64,000 nucleotides of DNA from an uncultured Pseudomonadota bacterium (GTDB lineage: Bacteria > Pseudomonadota > Gammaproteobacteria > Steroidobacterales > Steroidobacteraceae): contig CAIKMS010000008.1 of NCBI GenBank assembly GCA_903828595.1, positions 310,001-374,000 of the forward strand, given 5' to 3'. A program made the position numbers and the translations under genes. Below, piece after piece: positions 60,353 through 64,000 of the stretch; within the stretch, counting starts at the first letter, position 1; each line of letters starts with the position of its first letter. The notes under the pieces were generated by a model, which did not search any database, had not been told where the DNA came from, and saw only the letters and a program-made list of their open reading frames with translations.

Positions 60353-61122
60353 TGAGTGGAGTGATAGCGCAGCTACGTGAGAAGGCGTTGGAGCTCACGC
60401 TAAAAACCGGTGATTTCACGCTGTTTTTCGGTCGCATGCTGGTGGCCGTGCCGGCCACCATCGCCAGACCCTCCCTGGTGGTGGCACAGATCTACAACGC
60501 TGGTGCTTTGTCGCTGGTCATTATCATGCTCGCCGGTTTGTTTGTCGGCATGGTGTTAGGACTCACCGGCTACGATATTTTGCAGCGTTACGGATCTGAA
60601 GAAGCCTTAGGCTCGGTCAGCGCGATTGCGCTGGTTAAAGAACTCGGGCCGGTCGTCACGGCCTTGTTGTTTGCCGGTCGTGCCGGTACGGCGGTGACCT
60701 CTGAAATCGGTTTGATGAAGGCGACCGATCAACTCGCGGCATTAGAAATGATGGCGGTTGATCCGGTCAGACGGGTCTGCGTACCGCGCTTTTTAGGCGG
60801 TGTGGTGTCCATGCCGTTGCTGGCTGGCATTTTTTCTATGATCGGTATTTTCGGTGCGCAATTAGTGGGCGTGTACCTGATGCGCGTAGATGCCGGGCAG
60901 TTCTGGTCAGAACTGCAAGCGGCCATGGAGCCGCGCTACATCAGCGAAGGACTGATTAAGAGCTGCGCGTTTGGCGTGGCCTGTAGCGCGATTGCCGTGC
61001 ACGAAGGTTTTCGCTGTTTGCCCACCGCGGAAGGGGTGAGTCGTGCCACGACTCGCACGGTGGTTAATTCCTCGGTGGCGGTGTTGATTATTGATTACCT
61101 GTTGACGGCGGTGATGCTGTGA
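60352..61122 (+). CDS. mlaE: MlaE, permease of the phospholipid transport system
   Basis: Inner-membrane permease with about five hydrophobic helices. The conserved KELGPVVTALLFAGRAGTAVTSEIGLMKATDQLAALEMMAVDPVRRV block binds MlaF. 256 residues is normal. It is translationally coupled to mlaF (TAATG). Confidence 0.95.
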   Translation: MSGVIAQLREKALELTLKTGDFTLFFGRMLVAVPATIARPSLVVAQIYNAGALSLVIIMLAGLFVGMVLGLTGYDILQRYGSEEALGSVSAIALVKELGPVVTALLFAGRAGTAVTSEIGLMKATDQLAALEMMAVDPVRRVCVPRFLGGVVSMPLLAGIFSMIGIFGAQLVGVYLMRVDAGQFWSELQAAMEPRYISEGLIKSCAFGVACSAIAVHEGFRCLPTAEGVSRATTRTVVNSSVAVLIIDYLLTAVML

Positions 61123-61152
61123 TTTTGATGGCGAACTGCAAGGAGAGTTTTG

Positions 61153-61710
61153 ATGAGTAAGAACAGAGCGACGGAACTGGGTACAGGTCTGTTCGTCATG
61201 CTGGGCTTTGCAGCGCTGTTTTTTTTGGTGATCCAGCTGACCAACCGGGATATTTCCTTTGGTGATCCGGGTTATCACTTAAGCGCCAAGTTCGAAAACA
61301 TTGGTGGCTTAAAAGTCGGCGCCAAGGTAGCGATGGCCGGTGTCACCATAGGCCGCATTGACGCGATCGACTTTGACTCCACCGACTATAAGGCCGTTGT
61401 TCGCCTGCGGATCTTCCCGAAATTTCGCCGCATTCCCGATGACAGCGATGCGGCTATTTTTACCGCCGGTTTGTTGGGTGGTCAGTACGTCGGTATCACC
61501 CCGGGTGGCTCGGACGCCTTCTATAAGGACGGCAACACGATCGCTTTCACCCAGTCAGCCATTGTGCTGGAAAATCTGATCAGTAAGTTCTTGTTCAAAC
61601 AAGCCAGTGATGAGGCTTCTAAGAAGCTCGATTCCCCAGGCGCGGCTGCCCCGGCGCCGGCCGGTGACTCGCACTCAGCAGCGGCGCCAACAACAGGTAA
61701 AAAACCATGA
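61153..61710 (+). CDS. mlaD: MlaD, MCE-domain lipid-binding protein
   Basis: Inner-membrane-anchored MCE protein that forms a hexameric ring gating lipid transfer. One N-terminal helix (about residues 8-30) precedes the MCE domain: FENIGGLKVGAKVAMAGVTIGRID and AAIFTAGLLGGQYVGITPGG. The ATG at 61153 follows AGGAG at 61141-61145. The tail is Ala/Pro-rich. Its stop overlaps mlaC. Confidence 0.94.
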   Translation: MSKNRATELGTGLFVMLGFAALFFLVIQLTNRDISFGDPGYHLSAKFENIGGLKVGAKVAMAGVTIGRIDAIDFDSTDYKAVVRLRIFPKFRRIPDDSDAAIFTAGLLGGQYVGITPGGSDAFYKDGNTIAFTQSAIVLENLISKFLFKQASDEASKKLDSPGAAAPAPAGDSHSAAAPTTGKKP

Positions 61711-62384
61711 TGCATTCTTTTCATCCGTTAAGCCGGCTGCTGCGTAAAGCTTTGATGGCGGTTGCTTTGATGGGCGCGGCCAGCGTGAGTTTCATCGTAA
61801 GTAACCCGGTGCTGGCCGCCGATGAAGCCGCCGCCGGCCCGCAGGAAGTGATGACCAAGGTCGCTAACGAACTGTTAGCAGCGCTGGATGCCCATCGCTC
61901 GGAGTTTCGTCGCGATCCGGGCGCGGTAACGCCTATCGTGGATAAGATTTTGCTGCCGCGTTTTGATATCGACTACACCGCTCGGGTGGTGTTAGGAAAA
62001 AATGCGCGTGGTGCGACGCCTGAGCAGGTTAAGCGCTTTGTGGCCACCTTTTATACCGCGCTGTTGAAGACCTATAGCGGCGCACTGGCTGACTTTACGG
62101 CGGACCGGTTGCAGATTCTTCCTTTTCGCGGTGATGCAGGCGCAGACACTGCCACCGTAAGCACCACCGTGCGACGCGATAACGGACAGGTTGTTCGCGT
62201 GGATTACTCGTTGCGTAAAACGCCCACCGGCTGGAAGGCCTGGGACGTGGTGATCGAAGGGGTCTCCTACGTACGAAACTACCGCAATGACCTAGGCACA
62301 GAGATCGAGCAGAAAGGTCTGGAGAGTGTGATCACCCGTTTGGAAAAAGAAGGTCTGAACACGCGTCGTGCGACGGGCTTTTAA
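61707..62384 (+). CDS. mlaC: MlaC, periplasmic phospholipid shuttle
   Basis: Exported carrier that moves phospholipid between MlaA and MlaD. A signal peptide (cut near VLA-AD) is followed by the MlaC/Ttg2D fold: VTPIVDKILLPRFDIDYTARVVLGKNAR, FVATFYTALLKTYSGALADF and GWKAWDVVIEGVSYVRNYRNDL. 225 residues is normal. Its ATG overlaps the mlaD stop. Confidence 0.95.
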   Translation: MMHSFHPLSRLLRKALMAVALMGAASVSFIVSNPVLAADEAAAGPQEVMTKVANELLAALDAHRSEFRRDPGAVTPIVDKILLPRFDIDYTARVVLGKNARGATPEQVKRFVATFYTALLKTYSGALADFTADRLQILPFRGDAGADTATVSTTVRRDNGQVVRVDYSLRKTPTGWKAWDVVIEGVSYVRNYRNDLGTEIEQKGLESVITRLEKEGLNTRRATGF

Positions 62385-62385
62385 G

Positions 62386-62724
62386 ATGCCAACGCCTGCC
62401 AGTAACAGCCAACCGCCGTTATTCGCCTCCCCGGATGCGATAGCCGGGCATTTTTGCCTAACCGGGGTGGTGGGGTTTGCCACGGCGCGGCAGTTACTGG
62501 CCGACGGTGAACAGCTGTTTGCCGGTATGAAGGACGTGCAGGTTGATATGAGCCAAGTCACCGCCTCTGACAGTGCGGGCTTAGCTTTGTTGTTGGCGTG
62601 GTTAGCTTACGCATCAAAGCACGGTAGCTGCTTAACCTTCGTGAATATCCCCGAGCAGATGCGCGCTATGGCCCGTATCAGCGACGTCGAGGACCTACTG
62701 GGCGCGACGCCTGGCACTCTCTAA
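62386..62724 (+). CDS. mlaB: MlaB, STAS-domain subunit of the Mla complex
   Basis: A 112-residue cytoplasmic STAS protein that regulates MlaF. DVQVDMSQVTASDSAGLALLLAWLAYASKHGSCLTFVNIPEQMRAMARI is the STAS core, with the conserved Asp-Ser of SpoIIAA-like proteins. The ATG at 62386 lies one base after the mlaC stop. Confidence 0.88.
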   Translation: MPTPASNSQPPLFASPDAIAGHFCLTGVVGFATARQLLADGEQLFAGMKDVQVDMSQVTASDSAGLALLLAWLAYASKHGSCLTFVNIPEQMRAMARISDVEDLLGATPGTL

Positions 62725-62770
62725 CACGCTTTCCCCTTTGCTGGGGCTGAGGCTAGGGCTGGGCCTAGGC

Positions 62771-63574
62771 CTAGGGCTTAGGCGTAGCGGTAGCATCAGC
62801 CGATGGGGCAGGGTCATCACCGCTGTCGGGCACTAAGTCATCAGCCCCCTGATCGGCCGGCACATTGCCGTCATGAATCAAATACACCCGATGTTTGACG
62901 TAGGCATCGCGCAAGAAGGCGTACGGATCGTAGGCCGAGCGGATCGCCTCATCGGCACCCACCAGTTCAGCACGCGATACAAAGCCGTAAGCACCGCGCG
63001 CCAGGCGATCGTTACGCACCCGACTGGGGCTTTTAGAGTAGCGGGTGAGTTCGCTATACGTATCCACGTACTTGGATGGCGCATCGCGAAAGTCCGAAGG
63101 ACCAAACAACGGCAACATGACATACGGCCCCGGTGGCACGCCCCACACGCCTAAGGTCTGCCCAAAGTCCTCATCGTGGGCCGCAAACCCCAGGTGGGTC
63201 GCCGGATCAAAAAAACCCACCACACCCAGGGTGGAGTTCAAGGCAAATCGGGTGGCATCGGACAGACCCAAGCGGGGCTTGCCTTGCAGGAACTGATTCA
63301 CCACGGTGGTCGGGTAATACAGGTTTGACATGAAGTTGGAGAACGCACTGCGCACCGGGCGCGGTGCGACGCGTTTATAGCCACGCGCCAGCGGACCAAT
63401 CAGGGCCCTATCCAGCGCGTCGTTGAAGGCGTAGGTGGCCCGGTTGAGCTTTTCTAGCGGGTCGTGGACCTCATCGGCGGCTAAGCTGATTTTGCTGAAC
63501 GCCAGGCACGAGCAGACAACGATTAAGCCTGCCACGGTGCGACTGCCACGCGATGGGGAACGGGGATGGGCCAC
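62771..63574 (-). CDS. mlaA: MlaA/VacJ, outer-membrane phospholipid channel
   Basis: Outer-membrane component that extracts mislocalised phospholipids. VHDPLEKLNRATYAFNDALDRALIGPLARGYKRVAP, SNFMSNLYYPTTVVNQFLQGK and LGVWGVPPGPYVMLPLFGPSDFRDAPS are diagnostic. The N-terminus is a signal sequence (IVVCSCLAFSKISLA); the cysteines do not form a clear lipobox, so SPI cleavage at SLA-AD is also possible. The GTG at 63574 is nine bases after AGAGG; GTG 63583 is three codons upstream. The C-terminus is Asp/Pro/Ala-rich. Confidence 0.93.
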   Translation of the reverse strand: MAHPRSPSRGSRTVAGLIVVCSCLAFSKISLAADEVHDPLEKLNRATYAFNDALDRALIGPLARGYKRVAPRPVRSAFSNFMSNLYYPTTVVNQFLQGKPRLGLSDATRFALNSTLGVVGFFDPATHLGFAAHDEDFGQTLGVWGVPPGPYVMLPLFGPSDFRDAPSKYVDTYSELTRYSKSPSRVRNDRLARGAYGFVSRAELVGADEAIRSAYDPYAFLRDAYVKHRVYLIHDGNVPADQGADDLVPDSGDDPAPSADATATPKP

Positions 63575-63620
63575 GCTGTACACCTCTTATTAACCGCCCC
63601 ATGGTAACAAGTTGCGCGAC

Positions 63621-64000
63621 TTAATACCTAGTTTGGCCGGAGCCTCGAGGTTCGGGGATCGGGTCTCCGCGTTCGATCGCGGCCTGCGCACGAGCCGGCA
63701 GATACTCTTTTAACTCATCAATGCGAGCCTTAAAGCGGCTGCGCTGCATAGGCGTAATGTCCGGGGTGGTTATCGCAATTCGCAGGGTATTAATGGCCAG
63801 CAGCAGGTCGCCGTTTTGCGCATCGGACTCTGCCATGTAGTAATACGCCTCAGCGGTTTCACCGGCGGCGTTAGCCGCCAGAGCGATGAGCCGGATCTGT
63901 GACTGGGTGGGGTTGGTGACGTTAAACAGGTCTAAAAGCACCGAATGGGCCAGTTTGGGGTTGCCGGCCTGCATGAGGGTTTCGGCGTAACGTACCGTGA
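63621..64000 (-). CDS. C-terminal part of a BepA-like M48 metalloprotease (TPR region)
   Basis: Only the end of this gene is in the window; it is open past the right edge. The visible ~126 residues are helical, TPR-like: RYAETLMQAGNPKLAHSVLLDL, RLIALAANAAGETAEAYYYMAESDAQNGDLLLAINTLRIA and YLPARAQAAIERGDP. This resembles the tail of BepA/YfgC, periplasmic proteases with an N-terminal M48 domain and C-terminal TPRs. The catalytic domain cannot be seen, so the call is moderate. It is upstream of mlaA on the same strand. Confidence 0.7.
   Translation of the reverse strand, partial: TVRYAETLMQAGNPKLAHSVLLDLFNVTNPTQSQIRLIALAANAAGETAEAYYYMAESDAQNGDLLLAINTLRIAITTPDITPMQRSRFKARIDELKEYLPARAQAAIERGDPIPEPRGSGQTRY

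Noticed and set aside
62725-62790. Low-complexity CTAGGG/CTAGGC-like repeats between mlaB and mlaA
   Set aside because: Irregular, short, and partly within the mlaA 3' end; no hairpin with a U-tract or consistent unit.

Overview
The window is a gene-dense stretch of a gammaproteobacterial chromosome of moderately high GC. The gene order supports this: folK, the queG/nnr-tsaE-ami-mutL-miaA-hfq-hflX-hflKC-purA block, tRNA-Leu-rnr-rlmB-rpsF-rpsR-rplI-dnaB, radA, ypjD/ffh-rpsP-rimM-trmD-rplS, tdh-kbl, a SUF iron-sulfur operon that uses SufU, and mlaFEDCB. A Hfq-HflX-HflKC block next to a SufU-type suf operon fits lineages near Xanthomonadales, Steroidobacterales or Nevskiales. This is inferred from gene order and was not tested by comparison.

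Layout. 1-1879: end of folK, a deoxynucleoside kinase and a divergent panC, with no panB. 1886-14987: queG divergent from a long co-directional run for metabolite repair, tRNA modification (tsaE, miaA), cell-wall hydrolysis, mismatch repair, Hfq, HflX/K/C and purA. 14988-17449: an accessory insert with an AbiEi/AbiEii toxin-antitoxin pair on the minus strand, a cluster of hairpins after purA, inverted repeats upstream of abiEi, and a possible small RNA ending in an intrinsic terminator. 17450-27021: tRNA-Leu(CAG) with a clear promoter, then rnr, rlmB, rpsF, rpsR, a membrane protein, rplI, dnaB, a RluF-type pseudouridine synthase and RhlE. 27166-31184: a minus-strand signalling operon of CHASE2-type Ser/Thr kinase, PP2C phosphatase and FHA protein. 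31267-34148: radA and two exported proteins.

34224-41990: CorB-like protein and YpjD divergent from ffh, then rpsP-rimM-trmD-rplS and sppA. 42029-47644: orphan NarL-type regulator, tdh, kbl, hslR, an M19 dipeptidase and a MarC protein. 47645-51470: two long non-coding intervals around a methyltransferase, a DUF481 outer-membrane protein, a Nudix hydrolase and a VPLPA-CTERM surface protein. 51471-59213: a ten-gene minus-strand operon of Rrf2 regulator, sufBCDS, sufU, sufT, a Rieske ferredoxin, SixA and a DUF4440 protein, preceded by an IscR-like operator. 59498-64000: mlaFEDCB, with mlaA and the end of a BepA-type protease on the other strand.

Most genes are housekeeping and tightly packed, often with 1-14 nt overlaps that imply translational coupling. 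The points most worth a second look are: the rimM reading frame, which has no ATG, GTG or TTG start and appears to begin at a CTG overlapping the rpsP stop; the panC-like gene with altered active-site positions and no panB; the AbiE insert with its structured flanks; the perfect 13-bp inverted repeat between rhlE and the FHA gene; the strong orphan terminator near 49.2 kb; and the extended suf operon. I found no CRISPR array, prophage or insertion sequence.
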